Shown here piece after piece: positions 8,540-15,196 of a stretch of DNA of 64,000 nt. Each line of letters starts with the position of its first letter. Within the stretch, counting starts at the first letter, position 1. A program made the translations under genes and the position numbers. The notes under the pieces were generated by a model. That model did not search any database. It was not told the origin of the DNA and saw only the letters and a program-made list of their open reading frames with translations. The stretch spans positions 169,271-233,270 of the forward strand of contig NZ_JALAMS010000020.1 in NCBI RefSeq assembly GCF_026790145.1. Reading direction: 5' to 3'. The stretch is from Bacillus_I endophytica_A (lineage in GTDB: Bacteria > Bacillota > Bacilli > Bacillales > Bacillaceae_H).

Positions 8540-8651
8540 AACGCCTTATTACACGGGGATATATGAGAGGAATAGCCATGATATAGCCATATCCTTTGTG
8601 CGTCAAGGTCTCACACTTGACAGTACACATACAGTAGATTTACAAGGCGTT
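8540..8651. other. Hairpin-rich, possibly structured RNA or operator region
   Basis: Three nested or adjacent pairings form a three-way-junction layout: AACGCCTT (8540-8547) with AAGGCGTT (8644-8651), GGATAT (8557-8562) with ATATCC (8589-8594), and GTCAAG (8602-8607) with CTTGAC (8616-8621). The pairing is symmetrical so strand is not settled. A minus-strand promoter-like pair (8578-8606) lies inside it. It could be a structured RNA or protein-binding dyads at a promoter. Confidence 0.4.
8578..8606 (-). promoter_or_regulatory. Promoter-like motif, copy 1
   Basis: On the minus strand TTGACG (8601-8606) and TATCAT (8578-8583) have a 17-base spacer. The spacer holds ACAAAGGATA, which recurs in a second promoter-like copy at 13477-13506. 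Transcription would run left toward the 39-residue membrane protein gene. Confidence 0.5.
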
Positions 8652-8760
8652 ACGTCTAGAGTACGTTATAGGAGATATTAGAGTATGCCATATGAACGTA
8701 TCCTAGCGTTCCTTACATTATCCTCTCCCTTTAAAATAACCTTTCATATAGTCCGCTACT

Positions 8761-8858
8761 AACGGTTAAGCTAACGTTTACCGTCTTCCTATCCTCTCTA
8801 TATCGTACTCAATATAAAGGGGACGTTCCTAACGGGTAAGCTATCCGTTAAGCTAACC
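8761..8858. repeat. Cluster of iteron-like GGTTAAGCTAACG repeats
   Basis: Three related units occur within 100 bases: CGGTTAAGCTAACG (8763-8776), CGGGTAAGCTATCCG (8833-8847) and CCGTTAAGCTAACC (8845-8858). The core GTTA-AGC-TAAC is itself an inverted repeat. Clustering in a non-coding region of a mobile element suggests binding sites for a replication initiator, partition protein or repressor; no replication protein is recognised nearby. Confidence 0.45.
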
Positions 8859-9030
8859 ATTTCTATAACGTTAATATCGTGGCATTTTTTAGAGTGCTTA
8901 ATTATATCTAACAAGAATTGCATTTAGTAAGGCACTAAGTCGTAAAGGAAAATATAATTGCACCGTAGGGCTTCTCTCTAACAATAAGAAATGGTATATA
9001 GCCTCGGTTTAACTAAATCATTATTTTTTT

Positions 9031-9067
9031 TTTCAAAAAGAAAAGGGGAAAGGCGTTAACCCTTCCC
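9031..9067 (-). terminator. Second, weaker terminator beyond the main operon
   Basis: On the minus strand GGGAAGGG (9060-9067) pairs with CCTTTCCC (9046-9053), one mismatch, and is followed by CTTTTCTTTTTG and a long T tract. It backs up the terminator at 9192-9217. Confidence 0.5.
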
Positions 9068-9191
9068 ATGTTTTGAATATTAATTTTCAATATCCTATTA
9101 ATTGAATATCCCCGTATGATTTATTTGACCTAGCTATAATACGTGAATCCGTAACAGCTAACGTGTAATTATTCAATTAAAGCCTTATGTA

Positions 9192-9217
9192 AATAAAAAG
9201 AACGGGAATAACCGTCC
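9192..9217 (-). terminator. Intrinsic terminator of the 12861-9219 operon
   Basis: On the minus strand GGACGG (9212-9217) pairs with CCGTTC (9200-9205), with a 6-base loop, followed directly by TTTTTATTTAC. It starts two bases after the stop codon of the last gene of the leftward operon. Confidence 0.75.
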
Positions 9218-9218
9218 T

Positions 9219-9617
9219 TTATAAATGATTGTATTTTAATTTCTCTTTTAAATGGCTATACTCTTTGGGAATTAATTTTCTCCATTCTTCAAGAATCATA
9301 TGCCAATCTACTACATATTCCTCCCTTGTTACTGGAACTCTATACTTAAGGTGTGTCCAACCTCGATTCTTCTTTGCTTCCAATTTATAAGTAAGGGCTG
9401 ACTCTACTTTTTCCATTAATTCCCTATACATAGGATGTCCTTCCGTTATTCCTTTTTCCTGCATTAGTTCCAGTATTTCAATATGTGGGGGAACGGGAAA
9501 GTTCTCTAAGAAACTATAAAAATCTTCTTCCGTTGTTTCTGTTGGTTCAATAGGTTCATTTGGGTTTATACCCAGTAACTTATCTATCTTTTCATAATCT
9601 ATCTCTATTTTTGACAT
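9219..9617 (-). CDS. Hypothetical 132-residue element protein
   Basis: Last gene of the leftward operon. The N-terminus is acidic with an IEPTETTEED linker; the C-terminal half is rich in Trp, Lys and Glu (YVVDWHMILEEWRKLIP). Predicted soluble and largely helical. The ATG follows GGGGAGGATTG. No family is recognised. It is 28 bases downstream of the 152-residue gene. Confidence 0.7.
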   Translation of the reverse strand: MSKIEIDYEKIDKLLGINPNEPIEPTETTEEDFYSFLENFPVPPHIEILELMQEKGITEGHPMYRELMEKVESALTYKLEAKKNRGWTHLKYRVPVTREEYVVDWHMILEEWRKLIPKEYSHLKEKLKYNHL

Positions 9618-9645
9618 CTACAATCCTCCCCATTAATTAGAATTA

Positions 9646-10104
9646 TTACTTATAGCTATTTGAAATTTTCTCAAACGGTGAACTAAGCATTTCACCAAAC
9701 GTTTTAGACTGCTTAGTATTCTCATACATCTCTTGTGACTTCTGTCTCGTATTAGCTGTTACTTCCTTACTCTTTGCAATACGTTCCGCCTTCACTTGTT
9801 CACGAAGGGCATAACCGCTAGATATTTTTGCGATAGGATTATTAATAACTTCATGAAATTTAGTTGGGTCAATCTCTTTTTTACCGAACATACTAGTTTC
9901 TAAATCTTCACCACGTTTTTCTGATTCTGCTTCATACCCTGCCGTCATAAGAGACAATGTTTCTAGTGAAAATTTAAATTTAGTTTGTACTGCAATTCTA
10001 GGTGCTTCCCCACGATTTACATATTCGTTATATTCCCCCAGTGCTTTTTCATCTCCATCAAGTGCCTTTTCTTTTAGTTCTGAAATCATCATTTGTTTAT
10101 CCAT
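9646..10104 (-). CDS. Hypothetical 152-residue element protein
   Basis: A soluble, highly charged helical protein. Its start codon overlaps the stop of the preceding zinc-ribbon gene (TAATG, 10102-10106), and GGAGAGG lies just upstream, so translation is coupled. Residues about 120-150 (SQEMYENTKQSKTFGEMLSS) are polar and may be disordered. No recognised domain. Position within a terminase-small/HNH-type operon suggests a phage-derived accessory role. Confidence 0.7.
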   Translation of the reverse strand: MDKQMMISELKEKALDGDEKALGEYNEYVNRGEAPRIAVQTKFKFSLETLSLMTAGYEAESEKRGEDLETSMFGKKEIDPTKFHEVINNPIAKISSGYALREQVKAERIAKSKEVTANTRQKSQEMYENTKQSKTFGEMLSSPFEKISNSYK

Positions 10105-10283
10105 TACTTATCCTCTCCTTGTTGTTGTTTTTGTTCTTCGCAGTCTTTGCAAACTGCTACATAAAGTGCTTTCCCATTTGGATTAGTAAAGTCCTCATTC
10201 AACTTAACTTCACCACAATTACCGCACTTCTTAGATACAATAGTGCGTGATTCCTCATGTACAAAAAGCGTAACTTTTAACAC
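10104..10283 (-). CDS. Small zinc-ribbon protein (59 residues)
   Basis: A GTG start at 10281-10283 opens a 59-residue frame ending at 10104. Two CxxC pairs, Cys20/Cys23 (KKCGNCGE) and Cys45/Cys48 (VCKDCEE), are spaced as in a zinc ribbon. The tail is Gln/Glu-rich. The start lies inside the end of the preceding small frame and the stop overlaps the next ATG, so the three frames form a coupled run. Such proteins usually bind nucleic acid or a protein partner; function here is unknown. Confidence 0.68.
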   Translation of the reverse strand: MLKVTLFVHEESRTIVSKKCGNCGEVKLNEDFTNPNGKALYVAVCKDCEEQKQQQGEDK

Positions 10284-10426
10284 GTCTCTTCCAACTCCTT
10301 TTTGATGGCTTCAAGTGTGCCTATATCGTTGATACCTTGAATTCCCTTAACAAATAGTGATAGAATTTCATCTCGCAGCATTCTAACTTTCTGACCTCTT
10401 TTTAAGGCTTCATTGTAATGTTTTAT
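10277..10426 (-). CDS. Micro-gene (49 or 34 residues), possible ATA start
   Basis: The frame between the HNH gene and the zinc-ribbon gene encodes a protein-like helical sequence with blocks NEALKRGQKVRMLRDEILS and EAIKKELEETC. A strong GGAGG that overlaps the HNH stop codon is followed nine bases later by ATA (10424-10426), not ATG, GTG or TTG. A conventional ATG exists at codon 16 (10379-10381) but its ribosome site is poor and distant. Either an ATA start is used, the shorter protein is made, or the start has decayed. Confidence 0.45.
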   Translation of the reverse strand: MKHYNEALKRGQKVRMLRDEILSLFVKGIQGINDIGTLEAIKKELEETC

Positions 10427-10439
10427 GCGTCAGTTCCTC

Positions 10440-11045
10440 CTAGTTGTTATTGATATATTCCTCATAGCATTTATTTACAAAGTTCTCGTACTCTTTCGCT
10501 GTCATTCCGTTGCGTTCTGCAAGTAATGGAACTAATTCGTTGTAGAATCTCCGTTGTATATCATGCGGTTGTGACTTAATCCATATAAAAGGATTCTTAT
10601 TTCCTTTTGAAGCGTTTAAGCCCTTTTCCATATAGACAACGTTTCTATAATCGTCACCTAATCCCGTTCCCCATGATAAAGGGATAAAATGTTCCACTAC
10701 TATTTCTTCTGAATGACTTAACATACATCTTTCACCTTGTTCAGCTAGTGCCTTTCTCTTTAGTTCCACCGTCATTGTAGAAGCAAGGCCGTGCTTCTTT
10801 GCACGGTAACGGTGATAGATAATTGACTGTTTATCATAGTTATCTTTCTTATATCCTTCGGCTTTGTATTTAGACATACAGGAAAGACAATCGGGACGTT
10901 TCCCAGCGAATCCTGCCTTATTCTTTCCAAAACAGTTAACCGATTTTAATTGCTTGCACTTAGTACATAATCGACTTGTCATTTCTCCCCCATCATTTAC
11001 AAAAATGAATGAACGCCATTGTTTGTTGATTATTAATTTCCCCAT
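10440..11045 (-). CDS. HNH endonuclease with N-terminal zinc ribbon
   Basis: This 201-residue protein has two CxxC pairs (Cys27/Cys30 and Cys53/Cys56) forming a zinc ribbon. An HNH-like core follows: Glu118-His119 (VVEHFIPLSWG), Asn135 (DDYRNVVYM) and Asn144/Lys147 (GLNASKGNKN). HNH enzymes in phages often sit beside the terminase genes and help packaging, or act as free nucleases. Start ATG at 11045 has GGGAG eight bases upstream; Met22 is a shorter alternative. It lies in the middle of the leftward operon. Confidence 0.78.
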   Translation of the reverse strand: MGKLIINKQWRSFIFVNDGGEMTSRLCTKCKQLKSVNCFGKNKAGFAGKRPDCLSCMSKYKAEGYKKDNYDKQSIIYHRYRAKKHGLASTMTVELKRKALAEQGERCMLSHSEEIVVEHFIPLSWGTGLGDDYRNVVYMEKGLNASKGNKNPFIWIKSQPHDIQRRFYNELVPLLAERNGMTAKEYENFVNKCYEEYINNN

Positions 11046-11077
11046 TTCAAAAACTCCCTTTGTTCTGTATATTCTCT

Positions 11078-11326
11078 TTACTTCTCTAACTCCGAAATGT
11101 GGTACGTGTTAATGGGAGAAGGTTTACCGTCTGTTACCCGCATACCGTTCCAGTAACGGACAATTTCGCCGTTCTGGCTTTCTCTCACTCGCTTAGTACC
11201 AAACACAGAACACACTACGCCAATTTCTACGGCATTCTCTTCCGCAATGTCGTTCCACTTCATACACTTGTCTAAGTCTGCTTCAATACGTCCTCTTAAT
11301 GAATCTGCAATGGTGTACTTTGCCAT
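11078..11326 (-). CDS. Hypothetical 82-residue element protein
   Basis: A soluble protein with a strong GGAGG site before the ATG. It starts MAKYTIADSLRGRIEADLDK, has a central VGVVCSVFGTKRVR segment and a polar end. No family recognised. It lies 32 bases upstream of the HNH gene in the same operon. Confidence 0.68.
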   Translation of the reverse strand: MAKYTIADSLRGRIEADLDKCMKWNDIAEENAVEIGVVCSVFGTKRVRESQNGEIVRYWNGMRVTDGKPSPINTYHISELEK

Positions 11327-11341
11327 TTAAAAACCTCCGAT

Positions 11342-11425
11342 TTACAAAATGATAGAAAACCCTAAGTAGATAAATAATGACCATGTGACAATATCTACAC
11401 CGTTTAACCGAGTTATCTCTTTCAA
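11342..11425 (-). CDS. Tiny hydrophobic peptide (27 residues), TTG start
   Basis: A textbook AGGAGG site lies seven bases before a TTG codon (11423-11425). The frame encodes a 27-residue peptide with a short charged N-terminus (MKEITRLNGVD) followed by one membrane-spanning stretch (SLFIYLGFSIIL), ending 15 bases before the next gene start. Size and position suggest a real micro-protein in the operon; function unknown. Confidence 0.5.
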   Translation of the reverse strand: MKEITRLNGVDIVTWSLFIYLGFSIIL

Positions 11426-11466
11426 CGCGTTATCCTCCTGCTTTCAAATAATCCCAATTCATATGT

Positions 11467-11497
11467 GACGGGGAATAATTACTGTTTGTTCCCCGTC
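11467..11497 (-). other. Hairpin between two operon genes
   Basis: A perfect 9-bp inverted repeat, GACGGGGAA (11467-11475) and TTCCCCGTC (11489-11497), follows the stop codon of the coiled-coil gene. No T run follows on the minus strand, so it looks like an RNA stability or processing hairpin inside the operon and not a terminator. Confidence 0.5.
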
Positions 11498-11512
11498 TGG
11501 TTTCTTCTTCAT

Positions 11513-12148
11513 CTACTTCTTGTATTTGTCTTTGTTTCTTTCAGTTAACCCATGAATTTTTCCGCCCAGTGCTTCCCGTAACTCGTCATTGTAGACCATA
11601 GGGTTGTAGTGTCGTTCTGTTTGGTAGCTTTGTCCAAATGGAATATGAAAGTCGTCGCGTGGGTCATGTCGTCGAAGTCCTACAAGGTCTTCAACATTTC
11701 GGAAGGTGTCCCAATACTCCGAAGTGTAAGCTTGTTTCGTTTTGCTATATTCAACAATCTTATTAAGATAAGCTAGTTTCATTTCGTTCAATTCATCAAA
11801 GATTTTACGAAATTCTTCACTTTTATCAGCTTTGAACTCCTTACGTTCTTTATCAATAGTTTCTTTTGCTTTTCCTAATTCTGCTTTAACTACTTCGTCG
11901 ATTTGTGAAAGATGAAATTGTGCTGTTTTTAATTCCTCCCTAGCCTTATCCAAGTCTTTTGATAACTTCTTATCTGGTTCACCATCATTAAGAATGGCTT
12001 TGTTGAAATCGTCCTGAACAGCTTGATACAATAATTCAATATCTTCTTTTAATCTCCTAACCTTCTCCTGAAGCTTAATGCGTCGTTCTTCGCCTTTAGT
12101 TACTAATTTAGTAACTTTCTTTACCCCGTTTCCTTTAAACAATCCCAT
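11513..12148 (-). CDS. Coiled-coil element protein (211 residues)
   Basis: Residues about 15-145 are continuous heptad-like, Lys/Glu-rich helix, followed by a His-, Arg- and Pro-containing C-terminal part (LRRHDPRDDFHIPFG). The ATG follows AAAAGGAGAG. No catalytic motif is seen. It sits directly after the phBC6A51-type gene. A scaffold or DNA-bridging role is conceivable but unsupported. Confidence 0.68.
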   Translation of the reverse strand: MGLFKGNGVKKVTKLVTKGEERRIKLQEKVRRLKEDIELLYQAVQDDFNKAILNDGEPDKKLSKDLDKAREELKTAQFHLSQIDEVVKAELGKAKETIDKERKEFKADKSEEFRKIFDELNEMKLAYLNKIVEYSKTKQAYTSEYWDTFRNVEDLVGLRRHDPRDDFHIPFGQSYQTERHYNPMVYNDELREALGGKIHGLTERNKDKYKK

Positions 12149-12187
12149 TTATAAAATCTCTCCTTTTTGAATATTAATTTTCAACAA

Positions 12188-12604
12188 TTACTTAACTCGT
12201 CTGATAGACGGCATATCGTTCAACATGCCTTTTATCTCATCCATTTCGTTCTGTAAAATTGGTGAATGTTCTTCAATAGTGTGGTTCTTGGTAACAACTT
12301 CTTGTTTTTGTGGTGCTAGTAAGTTATGAATCTTTGCATACAATTCCATGTGCTTGTAAGAACCACTTAATGCCTTCTCTTTTAAAACTGCATAATACTT
12401 AGGAAGTGCGTCTCTCGAAAGTTCTTTTTGAAAATCGTTGTATAATTGCTTACCTTCATGAGTCTCCTTCCAACTCCATAATGTCTTTCTGGTAATGCCG
12501 TGTGACTTTGCAATTTGTTCCATAGTTTCACCATCAACGGAACGACGGAAATAATCGTCTAATATTCGACGTTGTTTCTCATCTAACTTTGCGTCTTTTT
12601 TCAT
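12188..12604 (-). CDS. phBC6A51-type helix-turn-helix protein (terminase small-subunit-like)
   Basis: The 138-residue protein has an N-terminal homeodomain-like HTH (DEKQRRILDDYF, then MEQIAKSHGITRKTLWSWKE) and a helical C-terminal half ending KGMLNDMPSIRRVK. This layout matches the phBC6A51 family found in Bacillus phages, thought to resemble small terminase subunits. Its ATG overlaps the stop of the upstream gene (ATGA, 12601-12604). No large terminase subunit accompanies it, so a regulatory role is possible. Confidence 0.75.
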   Translation of the reverse strand: MKKDAKLDEKQRRILDDYFRRSVDGETMEQIAKSHGITRKTLWSWKETHEGKQLYNDFQKELSRDALPKYYAVLKEKALSGSYKHMELYAKIHNLLAPQKQEVVTKNHTIEEHSPILQNEMDEIKGMLNDMPSIRRVK

Positions 12605-12861
12605 TCATCAAACCTCCCTTCGTCGTGTTCTACAATTATCTGAATACACGCGATTTGTGCGTCACTAACTCCAATTTCATTTAGTCCTCTACGGATACGA
12701 ATTTGATTTAACGGTGAAATGCTTCGGGCTTCTTCTTCTAGTGCGTAAAAGGTTGTAGGGTTAATGTCTACTTTCTTGGCAAACTCATTACTATTGACGT
12801 TCTTTAAATTTCTAGCCATTTGAACGACTTTCCCTCGCAATCTGAACTCATTTTTGTCCAT
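12601..12861 (-). CDS. Small XRE-like helix-turn-helix protein (86 residues)
   Basis: The middle of the protein (NSNEFAKKVDINPTTFYALE) fits an HTH, and the flanks are charged. Start ATG with AAGGAG upstream. First gene of the leftward operon and coupled to the phBC6A51-type gene. Probably the operon's regulator or a partner of the next gene. Confidence 0.68.
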   Translation of the reverse strand: MDKNEFRLRGKVVQMARNLKNVNSNEFAKKVDINPTTFYALEEEARSISPLNQIRIRRGLNEIGVSDAQIACIQIIVEHDEGRFDE

Positions 12862-13099
12862 TTATCTAACTCCTTTTTTGTATAAATTTAAGCATTTTGT
12901 TACCTTTCAAAGTAAATAAAAAAGGTAAGCAAGTTCTTCCTACTCTATAAGCGAAGTAAAAGGTAAAATTACAAGTGTAATGTTGTAGGTGTCATAAATT
13001 GTTCACATTTAAAATGTTATCGTGAAGTTTAATCTCTCTCGTTCGCTTAGTATTGGAACAAAAGAAGCAGCTTTGTGACATTTTCAGATAAAAAAGAAT

Positions 13100-13135
13100 A
13101 AAAAAAAGCCTCCAACCGAATTAACGGAAGGAGGT
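13100..13135 (-). terminator. Strong leftward intrinsic terminator in non-coding DNA
   Basis: On the minus strand CCTCC (13130-13134) and GGAGG (13109-13113) with an inner CCG/CGG extension form a stem, followed by an eight-T run. There is no gene directly upstream on that strand, which implies a non-coding transcript from the right. Confidence 0.7.
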
Positions 13136-13437
13136 TCTTTCTGCTTTGAAAGGAGAGATTTACATATGATTACAAATGTCCATGTAGTATATCACCGAGG
13201 AAGGTACGCATGAAACGTGTATCAGGTACTTAATATTAAACAAATATCCCTACCGAACGGGCTGGGTTGTCCAATAGGGTATCTGTTCATATAAATTAGG
13301 ATTATTTGAAAAAGGAGAACGCACACACGCCCTCCCTAGTTAAAATCTTTATGTAGTATCTTTATTACTATCTTGTTATTAAAACAATAGAACAATCTCT
13401 AGTGTAATATCTAATAGTTACGAACGAAGTGAGTAAT

Positions 13438-13531
13438 GCCGTTAGGCATAATATCTTTTTGGTTCTTTAAACAAAGAATAGACTTATCCTTTGTTGACTC
13501 CGTCAAGGCTTACGCCTTTTTCTTAAAGAAC
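13438..13531. other. Hairpin cluster with three-way-junction pairing
   Basis: A small hairpin ATGCC/GGCAT (about 13437-13450) precedes a long-range helix GTTCTTTAA (13462-13470) with TTAAAGAAC (13523-13531). It encloses CAAAG (13472-13476)/CTTTG (13489-13493) and AAGGC (13505-13509)/GCCTT (13514-13518). The last hairpin is followed by TTTTC on the plus strand and competes with TTGAC/GTCAA (13494-13506), as attenuators do. Strand and function are unknown. Confidence 0.4.
13477..13506 (-). promoter_or_regulatory. Promoter-like motif, copy 2
   Basis: On the minus strand TTGACG (13501-13506), an 18-base spacer and TCTATT (13477-13482). The spacer contains ACAAAGGATA as in copy 1 at 8578-8606. 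It would feed a leftward transcript ending at the terminator near 13100. Confidence 0.42.
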
Positions 13532-13681
13532 TTAATTAACTTCTTGTTTTGTTATTACAGTTATTATCGTTATTACCTCTTGTAGTATATAAGGCATTCT
13601 AAAGGCTTCCGATACAAGTGCTATTTATATTAAATTTCCGTTACATTTTTACATAGAGTGACCCCATCCCTACTCTCCCAA

Positions 13682-13735
13682 GGGTTATAGAAGTTCCAAC
13701 AATTTTGTGACGGAATTACGTCACACTTGTAGGGA
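13682..13735. repeat. 54-bp repeat with GTGACG/CGTCAC palindrome, copy 1
   Basis: About 80% identical (43 of 54 bases by eye) to 14438-14491. Its core is a perfect dyad GTGACG-GAATTA-CGTCAC followed by ACTTGTAGG. It lies in the spacer after the 99-residue gene. A binding site for an element-encoded regulator is the likeliest explanation. Confidence 0.6.
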
Positions 13736-13982
13736 ATTATTGTAATTGATTAAGAGTACCAAAGGGTAAGAAAACAAGTGTGATTAATAATTATCACAAA
13801 ATCCTGCTATATCAACATCCTTCATCACGATAAATTGCCAATAACAAACGGCTGTTTCCTTTAACTTGTGATGTAAGAATACGTGTTTATTATAACTATC
13901 TATTCATCTTTAAATACAGTATATAATTAGGTCACAAAGATTGTTATTGATACCAGTAACTAAGATATGCCCACCGGACGCC

Positions 13983-14282
13983 TTATTTTGACTTCAGACG
14001 GCTTTCTAACGTGTCATCGATACGATTTAAAACCTCTATAATTTCTTCCTTTTGTTTAAACTTCTTCAAAGTGTCTTTGTCTAAACTATCAACTGTCGCT
14101 TCCAATCTGGCTAAATCCTTACTCGTTTCCTCCAATATAGCAAGAATGTTTTCGGCTTTCTTAGCGTTGCTTTCAACCAATTCATCAATATTATCTAATT
14201 TAACATTATTCTCTTCCATCAATGCAGACGTTTCATTTACTGACGCTAGTATCTCTTTTAGTTCCGTTTCGTAATTTTCCAT
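13983..14282 (-). CDS. Small coiled-coil protein (99 residues)
   Basis: From the chosen ATG at 14280-14282, which has GGGGGA six bases upstream, nearly the whole product is heptad-patterned helix (ENNVKLDNIDELVESNAKKA and on to KQKEEIIEVLNRIDDTLES). A longer frame from 14321 lacks a ribosome site. Resembles small phage coiled-coil proteins; function unknown. A copy of a 54-bp repeat lies on each side. Confidence 0.65.
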   Translation of the reverse strand: MENYETELKEILASVNETSALMEENNVKLDNIDELVESNAKKAENILAILEETSKDLARLEATVDSLDKDTLKKFKQKEEIIEVLNRIDDTLESRLKSK

Positions 14283-14437
14283 AACTAGTCCCCCGTATGA
14301 ATTATTTGAACCACAATACACCTTTTTATTGTAATACCCTAAGAAAAGTTCATATACGCCCGTAGTGAAGTTTTAATATCTATTGATATAAATCGACTGG
14401 GGAAGAATTTAAAACAGCCCTATGACCTCTTATGCAA

Positions 14438-14491
14438 GGGATATAGCAATCCCGACCATTTTGTGACAAAGTTACGTCGCACTTGTAGGAA
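14438..14491. repeat. 54-bp repeat, copy 2
   Basis: Partner of 13682-13735. The dyad is imperfect here (GTGAC ... GTCGC), but TTTTGTGAC, TTACGTC and CACTTGTAGG are kept. It lies between the 72-residue gene and the 99-residue gene. Confidence 0.6.
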
Positions 14492-14587
14492 CTTAATCCC
14501 AATAATATATAGAATAATGTTGATGTGATTAATTAATGTTAGAAACCCTATTACATCAATGTTTTTAACATTTTTCTATCACAGCAT

Positions 14588-14806
14588 TTAACTTTCCTTC
14601 TTTTTAAAGTAATTATTGATTTGTTCATCTAGTATCCTCAAATCAGTAAGAATTCCCATCATAAAATGATAATGCTTGATTTTTTCAGGTTCTAAGTCTA
14701 GTTTGCCCATCCCTTGAACTTTGTGAATCATGGACTCAATTAAAGTATTTAATCTGTTTTGTATGTCTTTAGCATCCTCATTGTATTTAACTGAAGTATT
14801 ATCCAT
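14588..14806 (-). CDS. Hypothetical 72-residue helical protein
   Basis: A short soluble helical protein with an AAGGAAGG ribosome site. The sequence (DIQNRLNTLIESMIHKV, then LTDLRILDEQINNYFKKKE) suggests a two-helix hairpin. No family is recognised. It is upstream of the small coiled-coil gene, same strand, with the repeat copy 2 between them. Confidence 0.65.
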   Translation of the reverse strand: MDNTSVKYNEDAKDIQNRLNTLIESMIHKVQGMGKLDLEPEKIKHYHFMMGILTDLRILDEQINNYFKKKES

Positions 14807-15029
14807 TAGTTTTTTCCTTCCTTTCTATTAATTATGGAATGTCCTTTACCAAATTATAACTTATTATAAATCATTTTAACTACCATTATATTACAAAAGT
14901 TATTTTAGAAATTCAAAACTGGTGGTTTGGGAAATAGGACTTTATTATCCCTTCTAACAAAGAATAGGATTAATTAGTTATTCTAATGGATGATTAAAAG
15001 CAAGAAGGAGGAACTATCAATTTTTAGAT

Positions 15030-15068
15030 ATAAAAAAAAGAACCTATGTATAATGACAATAGGTTCTT
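15030..15068 (-). terminator. Intrinsic terminator after the 194-residue membrane protein gene
   Basis: A perfect 10-bp stem AAGAACCTAT (15038-15047) and ATAGGTTCTT (15059-15068) is followed on the minus strand by eight Ts. It ends the leftward transcript carrying the 15831-16871 and 15197-15781 genes. The rest of the 14807-15196 gap shows nothing else clear. Confidence 0.82.
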
Positions 15069-15196
15069 CTTATCTAATAAGGAATATAGATTGTTTATAT
15101 ATAGTAAGACACCTCTTATTACTACTAATACTACTTACTATTTATATATCAGCTTCTCCCTGCATTCAATATTTCAAAAATATGATGTACATCCAC

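Larger units (their letters stand above)
12862..13982. other. 1.1-kb non-coding region with terminator, promoter-like motif and hairpins
   Basis: No gene of normal size is found. It contains a strong minus-strand terminator (13100-13135), a promoter-like motif (13477-13506) inside a hairpin cluster (13438-13531), and the first copy of a 54-bp repeat (13682-13735). On the plus strand an AAAGGAGAG precedes a 15-codon frame at 13166-13213 and a 7-codon frame follows; both are too short to call genes. A leftward non-coding transcript of about 370 nt (13475 to 13105) is possible. Confidence 0.4.

Noticed and set aside
13166..13213. 15-codon plus-strand frame with a good ribosome site
   Set aside because: Too short to distinguish from chance; just right of a hairpin terminator. 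Worth a look only if a rightward transcript is shown.
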